Assembly (NCBI RefSeq): GCF_027595985.1
Contig: NC_073307.1
Location: forward strand, 45,300,594 to 45,364,593
Direction: 5' to 3'
From: Sorex araneus
Lineage: Eukaryota; Chordata; Mammalia; Eulipotyphla; Soricidae
Length of the DNA: 64,000 bases
The first letter of the stretch is position 1; every line of letters begins with the position of its first letter. The translations under genes and the position numbers were made by a program. Below, piece after piece: positions 11,450 through 22,498 of the stretch. The notes below the pieces were generated by a model, which saw only the letters and a list, made by a program, of their open reading frames with translations, ran no database searches and was not told where the DNA came from.

Positions 11450-12690
11450 AAGTTTTATGAATACTTGAAATAACCTGAAATGTTGCTGTTTTGGTGTGAA
11501 CCATTGTTTAAATATATATTAAACCCATGTGTTTTGATAAATACACCACTAAAATAAAGCCCTTATTTATGTGGTTATCTATTTCTATAGGACTCCAGGG
11601 AGCCAGATGCTGAGTTTGGGAGCCCTGATGTTGAGTCATGAATCTTTGCCCGCATGTATCAAGCCTCTGGTATCAGGTCCTCCAGAGCAGATTCATGGGG
11701 CCTGCCTTCTGACCCCAACTCTAGCATCATCGCCCTAATGCCGGTGGTTTGCCAAAAGTTGTCAGAGATACCTTTTGTGTGTGTGTGTGTGTATGTGTGT
11801 GTGTGTGTGTGTGTGTTTCCTTGCTTTGTTTTTCAGAGACCCACTCATGCAAAGCATATGTTCTAAGTCAGAGCATGAGGTAGAACTCCGTACTGAGGAG
11901 GTTTGAGTAGCAATGTGGTCAGACCCTCTCTAGTCCTGCTGTCCCTTGGGATGGTGAAACTTGTCTGGAGTATCATAAAGAAATTGGAAAATGAAGCAAG
12001 AGTAGAGTCTATGATGAAACCCTGAAAAAACCAGTAAGATTCTCTCATTAGATAGTGGGACCAGATCAAGAGGAAAAAGGATGTGGCTTTGGAGAAGGTA
12101 TGAGGAAAAGAGAGAAACATGGAGCCATGGGTCCCAGGGAAAAGGATTCTATGGAGTGCACTTGTTCTTCGGTGTTAAAAAAAAGTAGAGGCTCTGTGCA
12201 CTGAAAAACATGTTAACCTTGGGGTTAAGCAACCTGAATTGATGGTCTCTGTTAGAGGAAGTTCCAGACCACAGTGAAGAATGGAGAAGCATAAATAGAA
12301 GTTGAGTAAGGGGCCCCCGTACACAAATGGTTTCAACAGTGTGTTGTGGGTTATTTAAGAAAAGGAGTTTTTTTTTGATCTTGCAATTTGAGGAGCTGGG
12401 GATTCACTGAGATTTTGTCACAACTCTCTAGGTAATAACACCAACCTCAATAACATTCAGATCATTCAGATTTAGTATTGTCTTATGGTAAAGGCTGGAC
12501 TGTTTCTGGCTTTAAACACTTAGTAAATTCAATGTTAAAAATAAACTTTGAGTTATGTCCTACTAAATGTATAAATATACAAGCAAAATTGTTAAATAGA
12601 AAAACATAGTACTATTATATGTGATAACTTGATTTCTTTTATTTTATTCTGACTTACAGCCTTAAAAATATTTCTCTACAGTGATATGCC
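11450..12690. other. unassigned intergenic sequence
   Basis: Contains the (GT)n tract only. No gene or clear transposon was recognised. Confidence 0.5.
11777..11817 (+). repeat. (GT)n microsatellite
   Basis: About 20 GT units with one TA interruption. Confidence 0.95.
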
Positions 12691-12706
12691 CTGGACCCCA
12701 TATAAT

Positions 12707-12880
12707 CTTTTTTTTTTGCTTTTGGGGTCACACCTGGCGATGCAAAAGGGTTACTCCCAGCTCATGCACACAGGAATCACCCCGGCGGTGCTCGGGGGAC
12801 CATATGGGATGCTGGGAATCGAACCTGGGCCGGCCGCGTGCAAGGCAAACGCCCTACCCGCTGTGCTATCATTCCAGCCC
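12707..12880 (-). repeat. A-tailed SOR SINE
   Basis: A perfect 16 bp target-site duplication, ctggaccccatataat, occurs at 12691-12706 and 12881-12896. The copy is CpG-rich and little diverged. Confidence 0.95.
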
Positions 12881-12896
12881 CTGGACCCCATATAAT

Positions 12897-13839
12897 TTTA
12901 TTTTCTTTCAATCACTATAAAACAAGAATATAATTCTATGTAGAAACTGACACAAATTTGTGAGGGGGCATGGTCTTTGAAGGCAGCAAGTTGAAGAGAC
13001 AAACTTGGCTCGAATCACAAAGCTGCCATTTTCACACTCTCTCAAATTAATATGAGAATAAACTTAGAAAAATAAATTAATGTGGTAAAAAAGTTATCTT
13101 CTCTTTCCCTTGGAATAATAATTTCCAGCTGGTAATAATATCACTTCTTTTATGAATTGAAATAATGTATTCAAGTTTTTTTGTGATCAATGTCTTGACA
13201 GATTATTGTTTGCCCTGGGGATAGGATGCGCATTGATTGAAACAACTCTTCCACTGTACTGGTCTGTAGTCATATTAAATGTGTTTGCATGACCTAACCT
13301 TGTGTAATTCTCTCCTTCCTTCTTTACCTTCTGGGTACATATCAACACACATATATCATTGGGAACTCAAGCAAACAGACTATGACCTATTACACTTCTT
13401 TTCAAGGACTAATTACTCACCTGAATAAAGAATTATGACAAAACTTAAGAAACCTGTTCTGGAATGGGGATATTGGTCACATCTGTTGATTTTCACATCC
13501 TGTACCCAAGGTTTGACTAATAAGAAAAATGATGGAAACAGATATAGAGCATAATATATTTAGCCTGACATTTAAAGTCTATTTTGACCTAGCTGCATCT
13601 CAACTTTTTCATCTAATTTTTTTATTTTTTAAATAGTTTTATGGCTTTACTTTAATTATTCTTTTTTATTAGGAATAATTCATTTTTAATGAATAATTCA
13701 TTTTTCCTAGGAATCACTAAGAAATTAGTTAGTAGGAACTATTAACTTTCCCCCAAAGTTCCAGTGATTATTAGTTGCATCCATTTTAGAAGTGTGGATA
13801 AAATAAACATGGTCCACAACTACAACATGCTGATATTTT
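12897..13839. other. unassigned AT-rich intergenic sequence
   Basis: A short aggaataattcatttTtaatgaataattc inverted/direct repeat near 13672-13702; otherwise nothing recognised. Confidence 0.5.
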
Positions 13840-13965
13840 TTAAAAGCTTCTCTCCCTCTAACCCATTTTACTAAGCATGATACTCTCCATGTCTATTTAT
13901 TTGTACATAAATTTCACTATTTCATTTTTCCTGGTGACAGCATATACTGTCATTAGATAGTGGGA
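13840..13965 (-). repeat. short old L1 3' fragment
   Basis: The words catttTACTAAGCATGATACT and cttcATTTTTCCTGGTGACAG correspond to the antisense of the L1 ORF2 end, as in the better preserved copy at 33390-33460. Confidence 0.5.
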
Positions 13966-14079
13966 AACTTTTTGCATCTTATTCTCTTATGGCTAATCTT
14001 GTTCAGTTACCAAATGGAACTTTTGGTAGAATGTATTTTTAATCTATAGCTTCTGCTTACCTTCAACAGATACATTAAT

Positions 14080-15155
14080 TTGTTATCAAAGCTCTAGCCA
14101 AACAGGGTGTTCAAACTCAGTACATCAAGATCCTTCTCGAACTGTATTACAGATTCATCACCAGGATCCCACCATTCTACAAGGAAGTGATCATTGATGT
14201 AAAGAGAGGGGTTTGGTAGGGTGATATCATTTCACTGAAACTCTTCAGTACCACCCTCGAGAACGTCAAGCGACAATTGGAATGGGAAGGAATGGAGTGA
14301 AGATAGATGGTCGGCAACTACACCACCTCTGCTTCTCATAACACCAAACATTAGCCAAGTGGCACAAATACTGGCCGACTTCGACCATGAGTGTGGAAAG
14401 GTTGGACTGCAGCTGAATCTCAGCAAAACAATGTTTATGCAAAATGAACTAGTCCCTGATGTTCCATTTGCTCTCAATGGAACGAACATTTCCAAATGCC
14501 GCAGCTATATGTACCTGGGTCGAGAACTCAACATGAGGAATGATTTGGCACCACAACTACGCAGGAGGAAGAGAGCAGCATAGAGCACCTTCAAGAGTGT
14601 CAAAGAAGTGGTTAAGAGGATGAAGAACCTCTGGCTCCAGGCACATCTTTTTGACTCCACCATTCCTCTTGCACTAACATACACCTCAGAGACCTAGGCC
14701 CTATGAAAACAGGATGAGAATGCTAGTATTTGTGTATCCCAAAGAGGAATCGAAAGCTATGCTAGGAGTATCATGTTTCACATAAGTGAGAGAAGGAATC
14801 CGGAGTTCCGACTTCCATCGATGGTCAAGAATCAGGGACGCTGTCTCCTTTGCCAAGTCGTAAAAAATCAGATGGGCTAGACATGTAATGTGATTCAGAG
14901 ATGATCGCTGGACTAGAGCTGTTATTGACTGGATTCCACAGGACGTCAAAAGACTACGTGGCCACCCACCTGCAAGAAAGAAGGTCAGACTTCTTTGTCA
15001 AAACCCTGAATGAATGGTTTGAGGCTCTTTCTGTTACTGGAGTGAGCAGATATCATTGGGGTACACTAGCACGCAACAGGGATGAATAGAGATGTTACTG
15101 ACACCTGCTTGAGCAAATCGAAGATCAATGGGATGACAAGTGATACAAGTGATGC
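14080..15155 (+). pseudogene. RTE-clade LINE fragment: decayed reverse transcriptase C-terminal half and 3' end
   Basis: Three-frame reading gives RTE-type reverse transcriptase motifs broken by stops and frameshifts: YIKILLELYYRFITRIP near 14130, VGLQLNLSKTMFM at about 14400-14440, LNGTNISKCRSYMYLGREL near 14470-14530, DWIPQDVKRLRG near 14925 and HWGTLARNRDE ending 15086. The catalytic F/YADD box is missing: CFS near 14332 runs straight into ITPNIS with the intervening bases deleted, so the copy is dead. The endonuclease half is absent (5' truncation). The last 65 bp (15083-15150) match the 3' tails of SOR-long and SOR-L and end in a GTGATACA-like repeat rather than poly(A). The RTE assignment rests on my recognition of the motifs. 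Confidence 0.8.
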
Positions 15156-15344
15156 TTATGATGGCAATATACAACATTTCCATGCTATTCACTAATGTTT
15201 GCCGACTTTATAAAGAGATATATTGCTCTGATGGAGAAAAGAATTCTACTCTGACTTACCTATCAGATGGCTTTGATCTCACTAAAATAGGTCTTTAGCT
15301 GAACCATTAAGATTTTAACAGAGTTGAAACATGATTCTCCTAAG

Positions 15345-15500
15345 TCATTTTTTTTTTTGTAACGTTGGTATTAAGGTGGGGGTTTACTCAGCCACTATTC
15401 CTGGCATGGTGCTGAAGGGACCATGCAGTGCTGTGAATCAAACATAGGGCTCTTGAATGCAAAGAATGTGCTCTAACCCTGGTTCCTGGACTTGCTTTTG
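15345..15500 (-). repeat. old SOR-like SINE
   Basis: T run at 15348-15358, body ATGGTGCTGAAGGGACCATG and AATGTGCTCTAACC. Confidence 0.5.
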
Positions 15501-15844
15501 GATAGTTAAAGAATGTTAAAGATAGTAAAGATAAGCACTTGCCATCTAAGTGTCAGTGTTGTGCTAAGCTTAAATGCTTTTCAAATATTTCAATCAGCTG
15601 TTAATCATCACTGAGAACATCTAGGTGTGGCCCCAAAAACAAAAAGTTAAAAAATCATGAGTTATCAGATTAAAAATTACATACTGCAAATATGCAGGCA
15701 GCTCTCACTCCCGTTTCAGTTATACAGATTTAAAATCCTAGTTTCTTTAATCACTCCAGGCCTAAAAAATGTTACTTTTCATGGGTACTTTTGACATGGT
15801 CAAAAGGAGGATTTTTTGCTCAAAATTCCTGCAATCCAGTGTAC

Positions 15845-15985
15845 ATTACCTGGAGTGATAGGACTGCAGGTCGTACATTTACCTTGCTTGCAGCTAACCC
15901 GGATTCAATCCCCGTGGCCCCCAACAGGTGTAGGCAGCCTCCTCACCCCCCCCCCCCCACCAACCCCTGCCAAAAAAAAAAGAAG
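15845..15985 (+). repeat. SOR-like SINE head with poly(C) and A tail
   Basis: TGGAGTGATAGGACTGCAGG, then CCCGGATTCAATCCCCGTG (B-box-like), a C run at 15944-15958 and an A run at 15971-15980. Confidence 0.6.
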
Positions 15986-16098
15986 AAAACACTTTCCACT
16001 ATGGCTACTTAGAGGATGAAAATTCCTTATATTGTATACTTTGAAGATGAAACAATTTCTTAGCAGTTTAGTAAAGTAAAAAAAAATTAAGTTTTCTC

Positions 16099-17997
16099 AC
16101 TATAAAACGCTACTCCATGAAATAAAAGAGGACATGAGGAAATGGAAACATATTCCCTGCTCATGGATAGGGAGAATCAACACTGTCAAAATGGCAATAC
16201 TCCCCAAAGAATTATACAGATTCAACACGATCCCTATAAAGATACCCATGGCATACTTCAAAGAAATGGATCAAGCAATCTTGAAATTCATATGAAACAA
16301 TAAATGTCCATGGATAGCTAAAACAATTCTGGGGAAAAAGATGATGGGCAGCATCACCCTCCCCAACCTTAAACTTTACGACAAAGTGGTAACAATTAAA
16401 ACAGCATAGTACTGGAACAAAGGCAGAGCCACTGACCAATGGAACAGATGGAATATCCCAACACACAACCCCAAATGTATGATCATCTAATCTTTGACAA
16501 GGGGGCAAGAAATGTGAAGTGGAGCAAGGAAAGCTTGTTCAACAAATGGTGCTGGCATAACTGGAAAACCACATGCAAAAGAATGGGCTCAGACCTCAAC
16601 CTGACACCATGCACAAAAATCAGACCAAAATGGATTAAAGACCTCAACATCAGACCATAATCCATAAGGTATATCGAATACAAGGTCAACAAAACCCTTC
16701 ACGATATTGAAGCTTAAGGTATCTTCAAAGATGACACGAAACTAAGCATAAACTGAGAAGTTTCTGCACTGCAAAAGACACAGGGATCAGAATACAAAGG
16801 CAATCTACAGAGTGGGAAAGGATATTCACCCATTACCCATCCGATAAAGGATTGATATCAAGGGTATACAAAGCACTCGTTGAACTCTACAAGAAGAAAA
16901 CATCCAACCCCATCAGAAAATGGACCAAAGAAATGAACAGAAACTTTTCCAAGAAAGAAATACAAATGGCTAAAAGGTACATGAAAAAATGCTCTGCGTT
17001 ACTAATCATCAGAGAGATGCAGATCAAAACAACCATGAGATACCATCTCACACCACAGAGAATGGCACACATCCAAAAGAACAAAAGCAACCGCTGTTGG
17101 AGAGGATGTGGAGAGAAAGGGACCCTTCTACACTGCTGGTGGGAATGCCGACTGGTCCAGCCCCTTTGGAAAACAATATGAATACTACTCAAAAAATTAG
17201 AAATTGAGCTTCCATCTCATCCAGCAATACCACTTCTGGGAATATATCCCTGAGAGGCAAAAAAGTATAGTCGAAATGACATCTGCACTCAAATGTTCAT
17301 TGCAGCACTGTTTACAATAGCCAGAATCTGGAAAAACCCAAGTGCCCTAGAACAGATGATTGGTTAAAGAAACTTTGGTAATCTATACAATGGAATACTA
17401 TGCAGCTGTTAGAAAAAATGAAGTCATAAACTTTGCATATAAGTGGATCAACATGGAAAGTATCATGCTAAGTGAAACATGAGCCAGAGAGAGAGGGACA
17501 TAGAAAGATTGCACTCATCTGTGGAATATAAAATGGCAGAGTAGGAAACTAATACCCGAGAATAGTAGTATATAATACCAGGAGGTTGGCTCCATGGCTT
17601 GGAACTTAGCCTCACACGCTGGGGGAAAGTCATCCCAGATAGAGAAGGAAGCACCAAGTAAAATGTGATTGGAAATCCCGAGCGGGGAGGGAGATGCACG
17701 CTGCAAGTGGACTAGAGACTGAACATGATGGCCACTCAATATCCCTATTGCAAACCACAACCCAAAAGAAGAGAGAGAGAACAGATTGGAATGCTCTGCC
17801 ACAGGCGAGCGGGGTGGGGGGGATGCGATAGGGGGGTGGGAGAGATACTGGGTTCATAAGTGGTGGAGAATTGACACTGGTGGAGGGATGGGCTCTGGAA
17901 CATTGCATGAGGGAAAAACAAGCACGAAAATGTGTGAATCTGTAACTGTACCGTCACTGTGATTCATCAATTTAAAAATAAATAAATTTTTTTAAAA
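16099..17997 (+). pseudogene. 5'-truncated L1 with ORF2 C-terminal remnants and 3' UTR
   Basis: The element is flanked by a 13 bp target-site duplication, attaagttttctc at 16086-16098 and attgagttttctc at 17998-18010 (one mismatch). ORF2 is split across frames. 16852-17181 reads [18 protein letters not shown] and then [20 protein letters not shown], the zinc-knuckle-like C-terminal segment. Upstream, 16439-16660 carries ANWNR-like late RT residues. Stops and frameshifts are scattered throughout. The 3' UTR is G-rich and ends in an AATAAATAAA tail before 17997. The whole copy lies in the SPINK1-SCGB3A2 intergenic space. Confidence 0.92.
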
Positions 17998-18010
17998 ATT
18001 GAGTTTTCTC

Positions 18011-19369
18011 TTTTTGGATACTTGAGGGTGTTATTTATTATTTAATAAAGAATTCACTTTTCCTCCTACTTCTCTTTCAAGAAAGGAAATTGAAACAGGG
18101 CAAAAGTACTCCAAAGGATAGGTATAAAACCTTTTCAAACTTAGAGAAAATGTTTATTTCTGTTTTGAGGAATTATATCGGACAAAGTGCAGGTCAAGAA
18201 TATTACTGAAAAAGCAAAAATCATGAACATTTGGTTGATTATTTTACTCCTTTCACTCAGATATAAATCCACCAATACCATGTAAAACAAACTGTTATGT
18301 GAGGCCTCAAAATACCATTCTCCAAAAGTTCTGTACTGGGTGTTTTCCCCACAAATAGTGATTTTTTTTCCCTGACATAATTCTGGTGCCACCTTTAGTA
18401 TAATCACATTTGTAGTACATTATCTAATGTTTGAACACCCAGTCTTCGGTCAACAGACCAGTTCAAATTTCTGTCTGTGTAACTTTTAGCTGAATTACAC
18501 AGACAAAACTTTATGACCAATAGTTTTCATGATATTTTCTCTAAAACCTTTGGTTTTAGATGAGTCTCAAGATTCATATTTTTAAATTTTTTAAGAAAAT
18601 TTATGAAAACACTGTTCATTAAAGAAGCTCAGTGGTGTCTAAATGAAACACACTAGTCATACTATACCACCCACTGAGCAGACTGACATATTTAGTGTTT
18701 TGAAACCTTATGCTCATACAAAAACTCTGCATGTGAGTGTTTATAGAAACTTATAATTCCTCCAGCTGGAAGTAAAAAAAAACCTCTATTATACAATGAA
18801 ATCTCATTCAATTTTCAGTGACTCAGACTGAAACATTTGAACACGCAAATAAGGTAGTATTGAGTTGAAACTCACAGCACAGAAAAAAGAAATAAAATCA
18901 TACTGATAAGAATGAATAATTTAATAAAATCACAGTATAAGGAAAATAAATGACCTTGAATCTCTTGACAGGTTTTTGTTATATATTGTTAATATTGCAA
19001 TATTGTTATAATTAATATAAAACATTAACATAAATGGAACACTATTCTACATTATATTGATAATATAATATATGAATACATTTATTTGTATATTTGTTGA
19101 GTTATAAGAAGTTATATATTTGTGTAAATTATAAGCATATATAGTTATAAAACAATACAAGTCTCATGAATGCATCTCTGAAAACAGTCGTGAGTCTTCC
19201 TTGTATGGATTAATGCCTCCCCTACCCATAACCCACCAACTCCCTGTCTCCTTTTATTTATTAATCACTAATCTCTCTTCTAGGTCTATTTTTAGTCTAT
19301 TTTTGCATTCTTTTTATTCTTCTAAAATATCTTTGCATTTCTTCTAGTCTATTTTTGTATACTTTACTT
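18011..19369. other. unassigned intergenic sequence
   Basis: AT-rich (notably 18960-19160). No recognisable element. Confidence 0.5.
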
Positions 19370-19700
19370 CATCCGTTTTCTCTTTTATAGCAGATATGAA
19401 TAAAATATTATGGTATTTGTCTTTCTACATTTGGCTTAATTCACTTAGTATAAAATCCTAGGTGTTATAGGGCTGGAGTGATAGCATAGGAGGTAGAGCG
19501 TTTGCTTTGCACGCAGCCGACCTCGGTTCAATTCCCAGCATGCCATTTGGTCCCCTGAGTACTGCCAGGAGTAATTCCTGAGTGCAGAGCCAGGAATTAC
19601 CCTTGTGCATTGCCAGGTGTGACCCAAAAAGCAAAAGAAACAAACAAAAATCTTAAGTGTTATATGGATCTTATGTTGTTTCAAGGTGCAGTATTTAATT
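19370..19700 (-). repeat. old L1 3' fragment split by a SOR SINE
   Basis: Antisense L1 words (TGGTATTTGTCTTTCTACAT, GGCTTAATTCACTTAGTATAA) run up to 19469 and resume after the SINE at 19665 with tggatcttatgttgtttcaagg. Confidence 0.55.
19470..19651 (+). repeat. A-tailed SOR SINE
   Basis: Target repeats cctaggtgttata (19457-19469) and cttaagtgttata (19652-19664). Sense orientation, B-box CGGTTCAATTCC. Confidence 0.9.
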
Positions 19701-19736
19701 TTTCTTTATTACTGATTTAATTCATTATTACTGATT

Positions 19737-19925
19737 AGTGGAATGATAGCGCAGCAGGTAGGGCGTTTGTCTTGCTCAAGGTGGACCCGGGTTCGATTCC
19801 TCTGCCCCTCTCAGGGAGCCTGGTAAGCTACCAAGACTATCTTGCCCGCATGGCAGAATCTGGCAAGCTACCCATGGCATATCCAATATGCCAAAGAACA
19901 GTAACAAGTCTCACGATGGAGACAA
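19737..19925 (+). repeat. SOR-long SINE, 3'-truncated
   Basis: tRNA-like head with GGGTTCGATTCC at about 19789 and body CCAAAGAACAGTAACAAG. It stops at GGAGACAAGA, before most of the RTE-like tail, where an L1 ORF2 piece begins. Confidence 0.85.
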
Positions 19926-20080
19926 GATACCTTTGAAGATACCTTTAGCGTCAATATCGTGGAGAGTTTTGCTGACCTTGTCTTCAATGTACCTTATGGA
20001 TTGTGGTCTGATGTTGAGGTCTTTAACCCATTTAGAATTCAGAGTCTTGTTTTTCCAGTAACTTTGCCCTTCTCACCTGA
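19926..20080 (-). repeat. L1 ORF2 fragment
   Basis: GATTGTGGTCTGATGTTGAGG followed by TCTTTAACCCATTTAGAATTC is the antisense of the L1 ORF2 segment that reads DLNIRP in the copy at 16640-16660. It abuts the truncated SOR-long SINE at 19737-19925. Confidence 0.7.
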
Positions 20081-20241
20081 TATCTTTTTTCCTTCAGCAA
20101 TGTTTAAACAAATACTCAAACAGAAGAGAAGGAAGCATTCCAGTTGAGAAATACAAATATTTACTGAAATGAAAGAAAATATTTTTCAGACACTTTGGGA
20201 GCAAAAATAGAAATTTTATAGATAAAGGTAGAAGAATATAT

Positions 20242-21362
20242 ATATATTTTTTCTAGCTTTTTTTAAAAATTTTTATTAAATCACCATGTGGAAAGTTACA
20301 AAGTTCTCAGGTTTATATGTCAGTTATACAATATTCAAACACCCATCCCTTCACCAGTGCCCATATTCCACCACCAGAAACCCCAGTATAACCCCCGCCC
20401 CCACCCCCTACCCCCTACTGTATAACTAATGAATTTCACTTCATTTTTTCTTTACCTTGATTACATTCCATAATTCAACACAAAACTCACTATAGTTGTT
20501 GGAGTTTCCAACCAAGAGAGACAGACCTACTACATTTGATAATTAGTTTTTCATTGCTGGAAATGAAGAGATATGTAGCCCCACTGCTACAAGTACATAA
20601 CTCTCTCTCTCTCTCTTTTTTTTTTCTTTTTCCTTTTCCCTTTTTTTTTTCTTTTTCCCCCTCATCCCCCTTCCTGCGCCTCATAGTATGGTGTACGCCA
20701 CGCCGCGTCGGCCAGCGTGGGGCTTTTGCTTAGTTCACAGTCCAGAGGTGGCTGCTACATTAAAAACCTTCAATATTTCAACAAAAACTTACTGTTATTA
20801 TTTGGAGTTTCCCCCCCCAAGTCAGACCTGTTCAAAAGGAACCGTTTCACATTGCTGACAATTATAAATATTAAGCTGCCGCGTCCGCGCGGTTTGGGAT
20901 TTCTGTATAAAGTCCAGGGAAAATTCTGCCAGAAATTACATAGCCCAGCTCACAGTCCCAGTGCATTGCTGTAAGAAGTCTCTGAATTCAAAGTCTTTAG
21001 GTGCAGAGGGTCTGATTCACGCTCAGCGGCTCCAGATTTATCTGGGCCGAGGGCATGCCGGTTACACCCCCTTCCCATGAGTTCCTGGGATCCCCAAAAG
21101 TAAAAACCGAATACCTGTGGGTTTGGAGTCACAGAAGATGGCGCCTGCCACATGGGTGCCGCCAGCCCGCTGCTTTCCGTGTAGGAAGACAGGGTGGGGA
21201 GGAAAAAAAATCCACCCCCGGCAGCACAGAGTTGTAGCCCAGTTCGGTGTCCCAGTGCATCGCTATCGGATGCTGCGCTGGATGCCCGAATGTGTTACAT
21301 CTTTGGAATCAAAGTCTTTAGGTGCAGAGGGTCCGATTCGTGCTCAGCGGCTCCGAATTTTC
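20242..21362 (-). repeat. family X copy 1: composite retroposon with L1-like 3' end
   Basis: A perfect 13 bp target-site duplication, tagaagaatatat, occurs at 20229-20241 and 21363-21375. On the minus strand the 3' end is L1-like (complement of caccatgtggaaagttacaa and cccatcccttcaccagtgcc). The 5' half is CpG-rich and unrelated to L1 ORFs. The 5' half holds two direct copies of an 80-110 bp block at about 20958-21040 and 21250-21358 (AAAGTCTTTAGGTGCAGAGGG in both). AAGATGGCG lies at 21135-21143. A CT-rich run (20601-20665) lies inside. Confidence 0.8.
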
Positions 21363-21375
21363 TAGAAGAATATAT

Positions 21376-22129
21376 TTTAGGCAAAATATCACAATAAAAC
21401 TAACCAAATTTCAAATAAGGACATACAGGGTGAGTATTATACAATTCAACAAGAGCGAGAATATATGACGAAAATTAAAACAATTGCAATAGGTTATGGC
21501 TTCTGGTCCTACCACATTTAAATGAACTTCTCATATTTTATTAAATGAATTCATTCTTACCAATTACAGTAATCTTTTCTTAGTTGTGTTACATTTCTCT
21601 TCATATGTGGTATGAACTAAACTTGATTTCATTTTACCATAGAGCATTTCTTTCGAATACCTGATAAAATTTATAATTTATATATAATTCATAATACCTG
21701 CATTATAAAATAAATCTGATCATGTCTTCTATCAATTCCCCTTTCCCAAACTTCTGTCCACTTGAGAACATTGTCAGTTTAATTTTTAGGCTTAAAATTG
21801 TCTTTTGACCCTATTTTCCCACTCTTCTTGGATTAATTAGAAAAAAATAGCAATTATTTAAATTAAATTTTTATATGCATTCCTCTTTCTATTCCTATTT
21901 TGTCACTTTGGCCCACAATGAATTATTCCTTCATATTTTTTTACCCCCAGAGAAATTTTCCTATTCTATGTATCAAATGGTCCTAAAGAGGTAGAGAACT
22001 TGTATTTGTGACTTCTTTTTTTCACTCACCAACAAGGTAACTTTTATTTCTCACCACTTTCCCTTGTCCCTTAACATAGTCACCAAGTTATGCTGAATCT
22101 ACGTTCTTGTCTTTTAAACATTTTTAATT
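21376..22129. other. unassigned AT-rich intergenic sequence
   Basis: No gene or transposon signature seen. Confidence 0.45.
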
Positions 22130-22330
22130 TTTAAAAAGTTTATCATATTTTAGGTATTAGGGTTACAATGGTTTTCAATTTTCTGGTATTGATGTACAAA
22201 GATGCTGCTTACCTTTGCTGTCGAAATGTCCACAACCCTCCGCCATCCCTATGTCATTCCCAGTTCAATATTCCTTCCCTCCCACCTTTGCCCTCATTGC
22301 TTGTAAATTGACAGAGTTTTAGTGAATACT
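22130..22330 (-). repeat. old LINE 3' fragment
   Basis: GGGTTACAATGGTTTTC, GCTTACC..TGTCC and C-rich pentamer-like blocks resemble the antisense of older L1 3' ends. It is too diverged to classify. Confidence 0.35.
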
Positions 22331-22498
22331 GTTAACGCTCCTTAGCACCACCCTGTGCTTGAGACCCTTCATCTATATTCTTATGTGACTTTCCAGCAAC
22401 CTATTCATTCCATTCCCAACCTTCCCACCAAATCTGACACTCTCAGGTCAGCAGGATCTGAGGAATACAATCCCTTAATACTGATATTTACAATCACT

